Below, one piece after another: positions 1 to 11,104 of a stretch of 64,000 nt of DNA. A program made the position numbers and the translations under genes. Position 1 is the first letter of the stretch. Every line of letters begins with the position of its first letter. A model generated the notes under the pieces. It had not been told where the DNA came from, searched no databases, and saw only the letters and a list, made by a program, of their open reading frames with translations. Origin of the DNA: Eublepharis macularius (lineage: Eukaryota; Chordata; Lepidosauria; Squamata; Eublepharidae); the NCBI RefSeq assembly GCF_028583425.1, contig NC_072805.1, forward strand, positions 10,560,501 to 10,624,500, in the 5' to 3' direction.

Positions 1-711
1 ATAATCTGTTTAACGTGATGAGAAGTTCTGTCTGCAGCCTGGAACTGGGATAACTCATGCACACACAGACATCATCAGTTGATTTTAGAGTCATCCAGTG
101 ATGATTGTGTGAGAAAACTGGTCCTCAAACAGATTCTAAACATGTTTCTTCCTTCAAAACAAACTCTGTCTCACACACAGGAGCGTTAAATCACCTTTTC
201 AGCTCTCTAGTTGAATATTTGTTTTAAATGCCGAAGTTTTTTTTAAAGGAGATACACTTGTAATGCAAACGAACATTTTGTCCCTGGCAAGTTTTACATT
301 TGCATGGCAAAGCCACAAAACAGGAGCTGCATCAATATCTGGGAATGGCATCAAAGTTACATTTGAAAAATTGGCTCAGTGTTTTGAGGATCACACTTGA
401 CTTCAACCTTCTGTGGTACCCAGATAGCAAAGATTCTGGAAATGTTTTGTATTGACTAAAACTTCTCATTTATCAATGTTCAAATATCATTCCCTGAGAA
501 AAAGAAAGATAAATGAACGCTATCCCAGATTTGTAGAGCTATAGATTCTGAATGTTTTCAGCACACTGTTGTTCTGCTGAGGCTTCGGAAGTGGGTAATG
601 GCTTATCTCGCCAGGAACAAGATATCAGGGAGCCATATGAACATCACATGTAGAGAGAATCTACACATGAGTTAGCAATTTTGGCTCAAGGAAAAACAGC
701 TTTTAACTAGA
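1..711. other. Unannotated stretch, no gene seen
   Basis: No convincing ORF, RNA gene or recognised repeat. AT-rich single-copy-looking DNA lying before the GC-rich block. Confidence 0.5.
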
Positions 712-1477
712 GGTGGGCACGGTCCGCATAACGGACCTAATTTCGCCACGAATTTACCCAGTTTGTCATTCGTGAACACGCGGGCCGTGGGCATGTCTTT
801 TTCTCACGAATGCACTGAACTTTGGGGCTTTCTGTCTGTCTGTCCGTTGGCCCGTCATGCCAGGATTGCCGCCATCCCCGCTCAAACAATTTCCTAGGCA
901 ACAGTGTGGAGCCACCTTCCCTGTTTGGAACACACCAATCTTAGCCCAGGAAACCTTGATTGGCAGCTCTGTCAGCCAAACAGAGATCACCAGCGTTTCT
1001 GCATAAAAGACAAAGCGCGCGAAGCCCTGCTTCATTTTGCTGGCGCGGGGACGCGAGTTACCTTAGCAACTGCTTGCTGTGGGGAAGTGTTTTTTTTTTT
1101 TTGTGAGAGTGTGGCTTGTGCCTTACGGCTTTGGGGCTTCGGTTGCAAGAGAGCTTACTCTATTCTCCATTCCTGTTTGATTTTTTTCTCCTTTCAATTC
1201 TGGTTTCCTTGAGAGCACTTTTTAAAAAATCCTTTTACCGCACTATCGGGTTACTCTGATTTCTTTCCGCTTTCGAGTCCTTGGGTTCTTCTGGGGCTTA
1301 ATCCCCCCCTCCCCCCCAAATCTCTTCCTTTTTTCTGGGTTGCCGGTGAGTTCTATTGTGCTCTGACCCCACCCACTCGCAGACCCACAGTAGGTGCAAG
1401 GCAGCTTTGGGCGTTATCTGCTTGAGTTCTTGCCTTCTTTCCCCTACGTTCTTTCTTGGCTGCTGATGAGATGCAAG
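712..1477 (+). mobile_element. GC-rich block start, possible hAT-like terminus
   Basis: The sequence turns abruptly GC-rich at a terminus-like motif, AGAGGTGGGCACGG, which resembles the ends of hAT-like elements common in reptile genomes. A TATA-like TGCATAAAAGAC occurs near 1000 and is followed by a CpG-rich stretch, as in a promoter. No matching inverted terminus was found downstream, so boundaries and class are uncertain. ORFs here are short and resemble no known protein. Confidence 0.25.
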
Positions 1478-1890
1478 GGGGGGGCTGCTACTGGTCTCTG
1501 TGAAACACCCACTCTTTGACGACTGGCAGCACGCTTTGGGGGGCTCTCTGCTTCACTTCTTTATAAGCCTTTCACTTCTTAAATAGTGGGTGACTTGGGG
1601 GGAGCTTTCCTGCCTGGCTTTTGAGGTGCAAGGGGGGCTGCTACTGGCCTCTGTGAAACGCTCTCTGATGACCGGCAGCACGCTTTGGGGGGCTCTCTGC
1701 TTCACTTCTTCCTAAGCCTTTCCATCCCTAAATAGTGGGTGACTTGGGGGGAGCTTTCCTGCCTGGCTTTTGAGGTGCAAGGGGGGCTGCTACTGGCCTC
1801 TGTGAAACACCCACTCTCTGACGACCGGCAGCACGCTTTGGGGGGGCCCTCTGCTTCACTTCTTTCTAAGCCTTTCACGCTTTGGGGGGC
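1478..1890. repeat. Tandem repeat, about 150-bp unit
   Basis: Nearly three tandem units. The phrase CTGCTACTGG(T/C)CTCTGTGAAAC recurs near 1485, 1638 and 1787 (spacings about 153 and 149). Each copy carries a GCACGCTTTGGGGGG motif and a CTTTCCTGCCTGGCTTTTGAGG motif. It belongs to the same GC-rich block as the next two arrays. Confidence 0.8.
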
Positions 1891-2299
1891 TCTCTACGTT
1901 GTCTCCCCCTTTGCATGGGCACCTGCTGTCCCCTGTGGCCAGGAGGGAATGGGTCCCCTGAATCATGTCCGCCTCGCAAAGGCAGGAAGGTGGTTGAGTT
2001 CTGTTGCTGATGCTGCTGTCATGTTTCTGTCTCCCCCCTTTCAGGAACCACGCTGACCCATCCAAGCAATGTCTCCTGTCCTGCCCATCCCCCACATTCC
2101 GCAAAGACAGGACAGCAGATCCGGTCTGCCTCCCACTTCACGAGGGACTCTCCTGTTACTGCTCCCTCCTTGGTCACATACACGGTTGCAATCGAGCAGC
2201 CGATTGTACCATATAGGGGTGGAGTCGGTTGTCGATGTGGTGGCTCCCCTGTCAACGGGACTGACGGGACCTCTTTCTGCTGGGTGGGAAAGTGTCATG

Positions 2300-2900
2300 C
2301 TGCAACTGAGGACCTCGGCGGCGAGGCAGGAAGGTGGGTGGGTGCAGTGGGGTGATGTCGGCTACTGTGCTGCTCTCTCTTTGGTTAGCCTTGTTGTGTG
2401 ATCCCGCAGCCGAAGGATAAAGTCAGTTAACAATGTGGAGGATCCACGACGGGACCTCTTTCAGCTGTGTGGGAATGTGTCGTGCTGCAACTGTGTGTGG
2501 ACCTTTCTGGTGAGGCAAGAAGGTGTGTGGGTGCGGTCAGCTGCTTTCGGCTATTGTGCTGCTCTCTCTTTGGTTTTACAGCGGCCGACTGCATTGTGTG
2601 AGGAAACATTTGGTTGACAATGTGGAGGCTCCCCAACGGGACTTCTTTCAGTTGGGTGGGGATGTGTCCTGCAACTCTGGTCCTTTCTGGCGAGGCAGGA
2701 AGGTGGATCTGCTGCCGCTGCTGCAATGTCCCTCGGTGGGACCCTTGGCTAAGGAGGACAGTCAGTAGCTGTGGGACCTTCCCCCTCCTCCTCCTCATGA
2801 CGACATGTAGTGTCCCTCGTGTCCTCCTCATGATGACACGTCCTGTCCCTTCCATCCTTTCTGACGTGGCAGGAAGGTGGGTGAGGTCAGCTGCCGCCGA
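2300..2900. repeat. Tandem repeat, about 180-bp unit, diverged
   Basis: The phrase GAGGCAGGAAGGTGGGTG recurs, with changes, near 2323, 2512, 2694 and 2868 (spacings 175-190). Each copy is preceded by a CGGGACYTCTTTCAG-like segment and two are followed by GCTGCTCTCTCTTTGG. Overlapping ORFs in several frames are by-products of the repeat. Confidence 0.7.
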
Positions 2901-3056
2901 GTTTACGCTAAGATGGAGCTTCAGGTGCGGTCACCTGGTAGCTGTGGGATCAGGCTTCCCCCGGGCGAATGTGGCCTCCTTTCCCCGCCTCAGCGAGAAT
3001 ACCAGCGTGCTCTATTTTGGCCTGTTGGGAACGGGGGGAACTTCCCCCTCCCCCTC

Positions 3057-3325
3057 CTTATGATGACAAGTCCTGTCCCTGGTATCCTCCTCCTGATGAC
3101 AAGCCCTGTGCCTGGTATCCTCCTCCTGACGACACGTCCTGTCCCTCGTATCCTCCTCATGATGACAAGCCCTGTCCCTCATATCCTCCTCCTGACGACA
3201 CATCCTGTCCCTGGTATCCTCCTCCTGACGACAAGCCCTGTCCCTCATATCCTCCTCCTGACGACACATCCTGTCCCTGGTATCCTCCTCCTGACGACAA
3301 GCCCTGTCCCTCATATCCTGTCCCT
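3057..3325 (+). repeat. 33-bp minisatellite encoding an 11-residue Pro/Asp/Cys repeat
   Basis: About eight 33-bp units of the form TCCTCCTCCTGACGACA plus CCTGTCCCT. The plus-strand ORF 2969-3400 (143 codons) reads through them as an 11-residue repeat of the type PPPDDTSCPWY. Units alternate between a DDK-type and a DDT-type, giving a 66-bp higher-order period. An open frame is expected because the unit is a multiple of three without stops, so coding is not established. It is followed by an AT-rich tail near 3400. Confidence 0.8.
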
Positions 3326-3548
3326 CAGAACCGGTGGTCTGTGGCTGCCTCCCAGTCCGTGCCCATCTCTACTTTTAACAATGATATTTGTATATTCTAA
3401 TTTTTTTTTTAAAAAAAATAGATGTTGTGTATAGTTGTCCCTGAATGGTATACTTTCTGATGTACAAGGACAAATATTATGAAAATATGCTGAAATGAAA
3501 CTTGCCTCCCCTGCAAAATACATAAATTTGTAAAAAGAATAAGCTTTA

Positions 3549-3774
3549 GAGCCAAGCTACAAGTGACGCCTGACACAGGTCGGACTCTTGTCAGCTTCCC
3601 TTAAGTTTTGATGGGAAATGTAGGCATTCTAGTCTTGCAGCTTGCCTGCCGTACAATGGACTTTTCAACTGTCACTTGTCCAACATTCTGCCAAGCTGCC
3701 TACATTTCCCATCAAAACTTGAGGGAAGCTGACAAGTGTCCAACCTGTGTCAGGCGTCACTTGTAGCTTGGCTC
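3549..3774. mobile_element. Fold-back MITE, Harbinger-like (copy 1)
   Basis: A 226-bp element whose ends are perfect inverted repeats (GAGCCAAGCTACAAGTGACG at the left, its complement at the right). The arms stay about 90% complementary for roughly 78 bp. It is flanked by a TTA duplication (3546-3548 and 3775-3777), the usual 3-bp target of PIF/Harbinger transposases. It has no coding capacity. The same family occurs at 4570-4803, and related termini occur at 31697-32069. Confidence 0.85.
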
Positions 3775-3784
3775 TTAGAGAGCT

Positions 3785-3855
3785 AGATTTGGGTCCAGTA
3801 GCACTTTAAAGATCAACTAGATTTTCAGGGTATGAACTTTTGAGAGTCAAAGCTC
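3785..3855 (+). repeat. SINE fragment (CCAGTAGCAC family)
   Basis: Contains the diagnostic phrase GGTCCAGTAGCACTTTAAAGA followed by TTTTGAGAGTCAAAGCTCC. It is the same family as the copies near 14.8, 42.2 and 54.5 kb, truncated at both ends. Confidence 0.6.
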
Positions 3856-3928
3856 CTTGTTAGCATGTTCTTCCATGTTTGTATGTTTGTGTGTGTGCCT
3901 GTCTCGGCATTTATACTTTGTCTGTCTC

Positions 3929-4474
3929 TGTCAGTCCCTGTCAGGTAGATCCCTCAGTCCCTCCACAGTGAATACATGTTGGTTCCAGCAGATAAAGCTT
4001 TATTAGAATCCGTTCAGTTCAGGTCTTCACTCCTTCACAGAGTTTGACAGAAGTGACAGTTCAAATCAGGCAATCTCTGTTATACTTAATTTTCCCGCAC
4101 TCCAAATGACAGTTAGGGTTTTGGCGTGCAAGCTTACACAAGTTCTGTGAGAATCTATTTAGTTATGACTTATGACTATGCATCAGGTATACAACCACTT
4201 ATTCCCAGCATCTGGGGAGAGTAGCTGAAGCTGGCATTTAGACACTCCAAATCACAGCTAGCCGAGACTCACATATTTCTCTAAGATAAGGAATGAGGCC
4301 CCTGCTCGGGTCCTCAGTAACATCTGCAATACAGTTATGCATGAAGAGAGAGCGAGAGAGTGCATATTAATTAATACACATTAATACAGTAGCATAATGA
4401 ACCATGGCATCAGCAGTAAGAAGTAAATGTCAGCAACACAATCATGGCCTGTATGTTGACAGACAGACATGACA
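3929..4474 (-). mobile_element. Solo LTR
   Basis: A 546-bp segment beginning TGTCA and ending TGACA, flanked by a perfect 5-bp direct repeat GTCTC (3924-3928 and 4475-4479). This is the structure of a solo LTR left by LTR-LTR recombination. A TTTATT near 3998, read on the minus strand as AATAAA, suggests minus orientation. The termini match those of the complete element at 33840-40733 (TGTCAG/CTGACA), but the interior sequence differs, so it is a different family. Confidence 0.75.
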
Positions 4475-4569
4475 GTCTCAGAGCCTTAGCTTTTGGGACA
4501 AAGGAGACTAATTTTAGTGAACACTTAAAAAGGGACCCTGTGCTGTCTCAGGGACACTGTGCTGTCTCA

Positions 4570-4803
4570 GGGCCAAACTACAAGTGACGAATGACACAGG
4601 TTGGACACTTGTCAGCTTCCCTCAAGTTTTGATGGGAAATGTAGGCGTCCTGGTCTTGCAGCTTGGCTCTCCAACTGCTGTCCGATTGACTTTTCAACTG
4701 TCACTTGTCCAACATTTCAACAAGCTGCCTACATTTCCCATGAAAACTTGAGGGAAGCTGACAAGTGTCCAACCTGTGTCATTCATCACTTGTAGTTTGT
4801 CCC
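4570..4803. mobile_element. Fold-back MITE, Harbinger-like (copy 2)
   Basis: A 234-bp fold-back element in the same family as 3549-3774: GGGCCAAACTACAAGTGACG at the left and its near-complement at the right, with long complementary arms containing GTTTTGATGGGAAATGTAGGC. It is flanked by a TCA duplication (4567-4569 and 4804-4806). No ORF of its own. Confidence 0.85.
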
Positions 4804-5194
4804 TCAGAGTCAGAATTATGGGAAATTCCAGAGGGAGCTCACATACTGTGAGAGTCCTAAAGCTGTTGGAAAGACCAAAGATCCACCTGAAGAATCAAAC
4901 CTCGGCTAATAGCTGCTCTCTGCGTTCCTATCTACCTGAAACATTATAACTTTGTGAGCCTAGCACACTTTCTGTGTTATATGCAGTTTCAAGTCTCTTT
5001 ACTGAACAACCTTATTCTATCCAAGGAAGTTAATATGTCACTGCTTTTCCCCCTGTTTACTACTAGATTAATGTAGAATTACTGCTTTCCATAGCCAGCT
5101 AGGTTCTGGCTATCAGGTTAAGGGTGGCGTAGAGACCACTCTGGTTAAACTAAACAGTGTACAACATAGTTTAAAGGGTATTTAAAACCCCAAC

Positions 5195-5335
5195 TTTGGA
5201 CCAGTCACTTCCTTTCAGCCTAAGTTACCTCATGGCATAACTGTGAGGATAAAAGAGAGGAACAAGAGAGAACCATGTGTACTACCCTGAGGTCTTTGAA
5301 GGAACAGCAGTATAAAATAATATACCAAAAAAATT
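5195..5335 (+). repeat. tRNA-derived SINE, 3' part
   Basis: Shows the body of the common reptile SINE (GGACCAGTCACTTCC, then TACCTCATGGCATAACTGTGAGGATAAAA-like text). The tRNA head is missing. 4807-5194 shows nothing recognisable. Confidence 0.5.
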
Positions 5336-5352
5336 AGCTCTAGGGCTGTCAA

Positions 5353-6535
5353 TAGGGGTGTGCAAAATGAGACAAATGACCTGAAAAGACATCTGGAAAT
5401 TGCTGTTTTATTTCTTTAAATCAGCTTCTGGAAAGGTGAACTGAATCCAGGAAACCAAATTACAACGACACCCTCCCACCAAAAGGTTTGTGTGTTTTGT
5501 TTTGTTCTGGTTCTTACCTTACAGTGGAAGTAGCAGCAGGCAGGCACTTGGCCTGTGTGGCAGCATTTTGTTTTCCTTAAGGGCGTTCATCATCTGAATC
5601 CCAAGGGAAGAGTGCCCTTACATGGGCAGGAAGGGGGAATATGCACAATGTAAATGAGTTCATCTCTTTTTTCCCCTGTTGCTACCTGGGCAATTACATT
5701 GTCTCCCTGCCAATTGGGTTCTCGCAAGGGGAGACCCCTCCCTGCCTAATGGCTTTGGAAACATTTGGAAAGGGGAATGTGTAGACTTCAATCATATGCT
5801 GCAATTCTGAAAACACTTCCCTGGGAGTAAGCACTATTGAGTATCATAGGACTTACATCTGAGTAGACCTGTTTAGAATTGCTTTTCCCCAATCCTGCAA
5901 GGCATTTACTTACTCTGTTCTTTCAAAAACAATCCTGCCTGCTCACAGCAAAAGGTAAATTTATAGAGCAAACACAGGTCTGTTTAGATGGGGGTGGGGG
6001 TCATGCTGCTTGCCTGCTTGTATTTCAGTGATGGAGATTAGCGGCAATTAATGCGAGAACATTCCCTCATTGCGGGAAGAAAACTGCAATGCACAAGAAA
6101 ACAATAGAAAACTGCAGGATGCCAAAGTAATAATCGATTGGCACGATAGAAAAAGTAGACATAAAGTAGGATTGCTTTTAATGCTGCCAACGCCCTGCTA
6201 CCCCTTTGTCAACCAGTTTCCTGCCATAGTGTGCGGGTCTGTTGTTGTGTGCATATGTAGTGTAACTGAGGAAAAACTTCATGGATCCATGGTTTAGAGG
6301 GAGGGATGTGTTCTGGGTGATTTTGGTGCCATTAAATTCAAAACTAGCTGCCTCAAAGAGCCTGGAAGTCATCATTGCAAGGAATGAGGCTGAAACTCAT
6401 GATAAGCAAAACCTCCAAATGGATAAGATCCGAACAGGCAATACCCCATCCAGAAAAAGACAATAATGGTACATAGTTCCTTTGGAAAGCCCAAATCCAA
6501 AACTGAAACAGAAATTTTTTCAGTGCACACCTCTA
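5353..6535. mobile_element. Long non-autonomous hAT-like element (copy 1)
   Basis: About 1,183 bp bounded by inverted termini TAGGGGTGTGCA (left) and TGCACACCTCTA (right), typical of hAT-like non-autonomous elements. It is collinear with 62093-63735 over most of its length, including TTTGTGTGTTTTGTTT, ACTTCCCTGGGAGTAAGCAC and AACTGAGGAAAAACT segments. No transposase ORF is present. The 8-bp flanks (5345-5352 and 6536-6543) do not match, so the target duplication has decayed or the ends are off. Confidence 0.6.
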
Positions 6536-7084
6536 GTGGCCACTGATACAACTCAAGAACACAGGACATACTTAACAATAGTTGGGGTACATACTGGTCA
6601 CTTTGCTGCACTGGATGTACTACTGTATGATTTTCTAGGGATTTTACTGCAAAAAGCTGCCTCAACTTTACGCATTTCAGAAGGGAACAAAGTGTCCCCA
6701 GCTTGGAAATTTCCAAGTTAACAGAGAAATGCAGAACACAGCTTAACTGGGTTTTGCAATACAAATTCAAATGAAAGATCACACAAACAAATACATCACC
6801 CCCATTTTTTTTTTTACTTTGTCTAAAGTTGTTTCTGTTACAAATGTGGTAAATTTTATAAGCCCCTTTAATAACACCGATGACTGTTTTCCAGTTATTA
6901 CTAACATGCTACTATTTTTATTATTCCTTTAGTCTGTTATTAAAAATTTTGAATACAACAATGAAACTGTGTTTAACCAAAAGCAGAGAGAGCAGAGAGA
7001 ATGAAACTGGGCCTGTAGGAGTACTGGGAGTGGAAAATGGCTGCTTTCTCCTTCGTATATTGCCAACAGCTTCTAAAATTATGT
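6536..7084. other. Unannotated stretch
   Basis: AT-rich sequence with short open frames only. I see no gene or recognised repeat. Confidence 0.4.
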
Positions 7085-7087
7085 GAG

Positions 7088-7183
7088 GGACAGGAGGGCC
7101 TAGTTAATCTCACACTGGGTAATCCGCTTTGAGCCTCAGTGAGAAAGGCGGACTCTAAATGACAAATAAAATAAATAATAAAA
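7088..7183 (+). repeat. LINE/SINE 3' tail
   Basis: The phrase GTAATCCGCTTTGAGCCTCAG, then AAAGGCGGACTCTAAATGAC and an AAATAAATAAT tail, is the shared 3' end of an L2/CR1-mobilised SINE or LINE. Confidence 0.5.
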
Positions 7184-7387
7184 TACAAGCATCACATAGA
7201 CAGAAGCTTCCATCTGACTGTAGCAGCCATTGGTTCTGACAGGTGTTCAGTCAGCTGGCAAACCCAGTTCTGGCCCTCTCTCATACAACTGCTGGTTCTC
7301 TTGCTCTCCAGCAGCATCTTTAGTCTTTTAATAGTCACAAGGAATGAGGAAATCCCAGGGTCAGAGCGACTTTGGTATTCCTCTCCA

Positions 7388-7600
7388 GGGTGAGCTGTAG
7401 CTCAGTGGTAGAGCTTCTGCTTTGCATGCCGGAAGCCCCAGGTTCAATTCTTGGCATTGCAAGTTAGAAGGATTAGGTAACTGCTGATGTGAAAGAGTTT
7501 GATCAGAGACTCTAGAGAGCTCCTGCCGGTCAGAGTAGACAGTACTGACCTTGCATAGCAAGGATCTGGCTTCATATAAGGCAACTTCTTCTGCATTCAG
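7388..7600 (+). mobile_element. tRNA-derived SINE
   Basis: The head has pol III box A-like TAGCTCAGTGGTAGAGC and box B-like GGTTCAATTC spaced as in a tRNA. The body (CAGAGACTCTAGAGAGCTCCTGC, AGTAGACAGTACTGACCTTG, ATAAGGCAACTTC) matches the copy at 20931-21140. It is a SINE, not a tRNA gene: the cloverleaf is disrupted and a long unrelated body follows. Confidence 0.8.
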
Positions 7601-8344
7601 AGAGGAACTCGTGTGCCATCATGAGCAGAATGAGGTGTCAGGAAGTGTGTGGGATGGAGAGCTCTAGCTGACAACTGCTACAACCACTAGGCACTCTGGA
7701 CTATGCAGAAGCTCTTTTTGCACCTCCTGCATGAATCAGCCCTAAGGCAGCAGAGCGGAGGAAAGCTGTAATGACTAACCACTCTTTTCATCTATTATTT
7801 GCTCTTTCCACAGCAATGGTTCCATGTTTAATAATGGAAATGCTCTGGCCTTAAAATGTGTGGTCTTTTCTGCTATCTACCCTACTCCTCTTAACAAGAA
7901 TTACAAGAATTATTTTATTTGTGATTTGTAATGGCCTATGGCTAAATACAATAAACTTTACCTTACTACAAGAATTATTTGCTTGCTTGTTTGTTTACAT
8001 TATTTATAGTCTGTTTTTCAAAATTAAGGCTAGTGAAACAGTTAACCATGTGGAGTCACCCTTTGCTTTCCCTTGCTCTGGTGAGCAGAAGGGGGGAAAT
8101 GGAGCAGCAGGAATGGCATCCCATAGTTCTTCAATGCCATTTCTTGCTACATAACCAGAGGTGATATCACTGCAATTCCCCAAAACTCTGTTTTTCTACC
8201 ATAGACTTTGGAGAGATCCACCTCTAGGTAGCAATACCCCATTTGATGTCCACTGACTTGTTTTCTAGCACATTGTCTAAAAGTAATCTTGCTGCATGAA
8301 AGAGGAAATCTGAATTTCTCCCCAAAGTCATTACTGCTAGACCA
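7601..8344. other. Unannotated stretch
   Basis: AT-rich, with several short ORFs that lack codon structure or recognisable similarity. Nothing supported. Confidence 0.4.
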
Positions 8345-8480
8345 ACAGCTTGATAGATGGAGTGACTGATTGAAAATATTTCTATTCTGTTGTTCCATAA
8401 AATGTCCAAGGTGGTGTATAGTACAAGAATAAAACAATTTAAGGAGAGGCAGCACAGAATAAAACAAATAAATAAATAAG
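8345..8480 (-). repeat. Old L2/CR1-type 3' tail
   Basis: CCAAGGTGGTGTATAGTACAAG, an AATAAAACAATTTAA segment and a short AAAT repeat resemble the minus-strand 3' end of the LINE family seen better at 62600-62949. Degraded; 8481-8890 shows nothing further. Confidence 0.35.
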
Positions 8481-8894
8481 TTTAGAAATACATTTAAATG
8501 GCACATAGATATAAGAACAAAGAGTGAGAAAATAGAATAAAAGAAATTAACTTCGTTTTGCCAGCATATAGTGTAATTATTTGCTTAGTGAGATACCACC
8601 CTGCAATGATCTGCTGTTTGTTTCTATCTGTTTTTAAACCTTATAACCCTTTGTCTTTGAACCTTAAATTCAGCTCCTCCTTACATTACCTTAAACATAT
8701 CCTTCAGGAAGGCTTTGGTCACAGCCAACACACTTTTTCATTCCACTCAATTTATCCAAGCTTTCATCTCTTTTGTGTTTGTGTGATGTATACATTGCTG
8801 CCTCCCCAAAAGGTTTTCACTGCCACCAAAGGCTTTTGCCTTAGATCTCTTCTGCTTAACTGGTATTATAGGAAGGCTTTGTTATAGATGGTAG

Positions 8895-9745
8895 TCTGAC
8901 AGAATGGTCAGCACGTGAGGGTGGCCATGAGGAAAATAAAAGGCCTTTCTTTCTTAAACGTAAGTAGAATTTATTGATAAGAACATAAGCATGATGGCTG
9001 CAGAGTTCTGATAAGTGTATTGACTTCAGAATAGTTCTTAAGCTTGGTAATTTTGAACATATCTTCTTAAAAGTATTTTCACAGACTCAGACACACAGAC
9101 AATTTTCCACACAGATCTTCTCTAGCAGACTAAACTCTCTTCTCATCCACACAGACATAGATTCATGCAGGCCTTTCCACACAGCTTGCCTGACTTGGAT
9201 AGATTACTCTCTCACTCAGATATACACTGACTGACCCACTTTGCCTGACTTAGACATAGGCTGTTTCCACATGCCCTTAAAGGGATGGCACAAAGAGAAC
9301 GCTGACGACATTTCAGTTTGCAAAACAGATGTGGGTTTTCGGCACCTTTTCTGGGACTGCAGAAAGTGCGTTCCAAAAAAAAGGTGCCATAAAACCAGAA
9401 GCCAAACGGCCCACAACTGTTTTGCAAATGAAGACATCTGGATTCATGAGGAAAAGCCGTCAGCATTCATTGAGTGGGCCGTCCCTTTAAGGGTCTGCAG
9501 AGACAGCCATAATTTCTCAGAACACCACACAGATTAGTGAAACTTGGAAGAATGAGGCCCCTTTCAGTCTTCCGCATGGTTTGCCTGACTTAACTAGAAT
9601 AAATAATTTTCTCTCAGAAACACACAGACACAGATTCTCTCAGGCTCCACACAGTCCCCTGCTTCGACCAGAATGAACACTTTCTCCCAGCACTCTGACT
9701 GAAAATTGTAGCTCACTCTGTCTTCTAGGCTAGGGTGCTGCTACC
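8895..9745 (-). repeat. LTR-like region (uncertain)
   Basis: CACACAGAC-rich sequence with TTTATTGAT near 8970, a minus-strand AATAAA-type signal, resembling an LTR R-U5 region read on the minus strand. No clean TG/CA ends or target duplication were found. It is interrupted by the MITE at 9259-9508. Low confidence. Confidence 0.25.
9259..9508. mobile_element. MITE with 3-bp target duplication
   Basis: A 250-bp element. The left end GGCTGTTTCCACATGCCCTT continues AAAGGGA; the right end is its inverted copy with six mismatches over 27 bp. It is flanked by ATA (9256-9258 and 9509-9511). The GGC(T/C)GT terminus and 3-bp target fit a PIF/Harbinger-like family, also seen at 44883-45053 and 46556-47217. 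Confidence 0.8.
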
Positions 9746-11100
9746 AGCCCATCAGAGCAGACTCTTTTCACCCATCCAGCCCTCCTTCCTTCTTTCTTCT
9801 GAGGCCTGCACTTAAACATATAGTAACATTTTTTAAAACTCCACCTAAACAATCAGAAATAAAACACTCAAATTTCATTATATGCAAAACAATGCAGATA
9901 GCAAAACCAGATAAAAAAGTTTTGAGTACAGAAAAAGAATTAGAGTGTTTCATGGCAAAGGGCAGTAACAAAATAACAAACAATACCAATACTTAACTAA
10001 AAGCTAATGTAACCCCTATGAGCAAGTTGGTTTAGCCTAGTAAGGCAGAGTCAGTAGCTAGAGCCAGGCAGCTGAGGAGGAAGCTGGTTGTTGGGGAGCT
10101 TGATAAAAATTAATGTGCTCTTATCACCTTGAATAAGGTAGTCAGAAATGTTGTATGTGAACAATATGACTAAAAGTGGTGCATGTGTGTCGTGTTTGTT
10201 TGGTTTTATGACTGGGCTTGTATTGTTCTTGCAGGGCTGTAATTCCCCAAGAAGAGGACAGAAGCCTGGGTTCCAATTGCTTCAAATTGGAAGGATTGTG
10301 GCAAAGAACTTTATCGATTGGTGGAATCCGACAAGTTGAACAGTTCACCTTGAGTAATTTTCAAAGATATTCTTGGTTGAAAATTTCTGTATGGTTGCAC
10401 TTTTGAGTTTGTTTAAAGAAAAGAAAAAATAGTTGTATTGCACTAATTGTTAAAAAAGTTTGTTTCCTAAGCCCCGCAGAATCCATACAGAATGAAGTTA
10501 CATTAACAGAATTGTTAATTGTCTCCCCCTGATAGCTGAAGGATAATAAGGACTTAGGCAGTGGAATATCTTGAAGGAGGCTATTATCATGACACCACCA
10601 CAGAAGAGTTCCTTTCCCTGGTCACCATATACCTCAGTTCCACTGATAGACAGATCAAGTGAAGGACCTCAAAAATTACTTCATGGAGTGAGCCAGACTA
10701 TATGGGATTGAACCAACCTTCAGCTACCCTGGTTTTTGGAGCTGTCACTTGGGTAGAGCAAACTGGGCAAACTGCCCCAGGACCCACGCTTCTCTGAAAA
10801 AGTCACTGATAACCTGGGTGCTGGGGTTTGTGTGTGGTGCCTTGGCCAGGCAACCACCAGTTAACTCTGGTTAACTGGTGGAGGCCCAGTGATCAGGTGT
10901 GGTCAGCTCGGTGGTGACTGACAGTGGGTGGCTTGCAACATGTGTCGTTGCTTCCAAGCCACAGCTGATCCCTTGGGAAGAAGGTCTGTCTGTGTTCAGT
11001 CCACCACTCAGGTGATTGGTGGAGGGTTGGGAATGGAAGTCTCATGATGTGACCTGGGAACGAGGCTAGGGGGAAGGTGGCTACTGCTGGCCCTAAACTA
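9746..11100. other. Unannotated stretch
   Basis: No gene seen. 10740-11090 is moderately GC-rich with an internal small palindrome (AACCACCAGTTAACTCTGG, then TTAACTGGTGG near 10850-10885) but matches no family I recognise. Confidence 0.4.
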
Positions 11101-11104
11101 TGCT

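Noticed and set aside
3057..3325. CRISPR-like array
   Set aside because: The 33-bp units are directly adjacent with no unique spacers and lie in vertebrate DNA; this is a minisatellite.
7388..7460. tRNA-like head that could be called a tRNA gene
   Set aside because: It is the head of a SINE with a long conserved body shared with 20931-21140, and its cloverleaf stems do not pair well.
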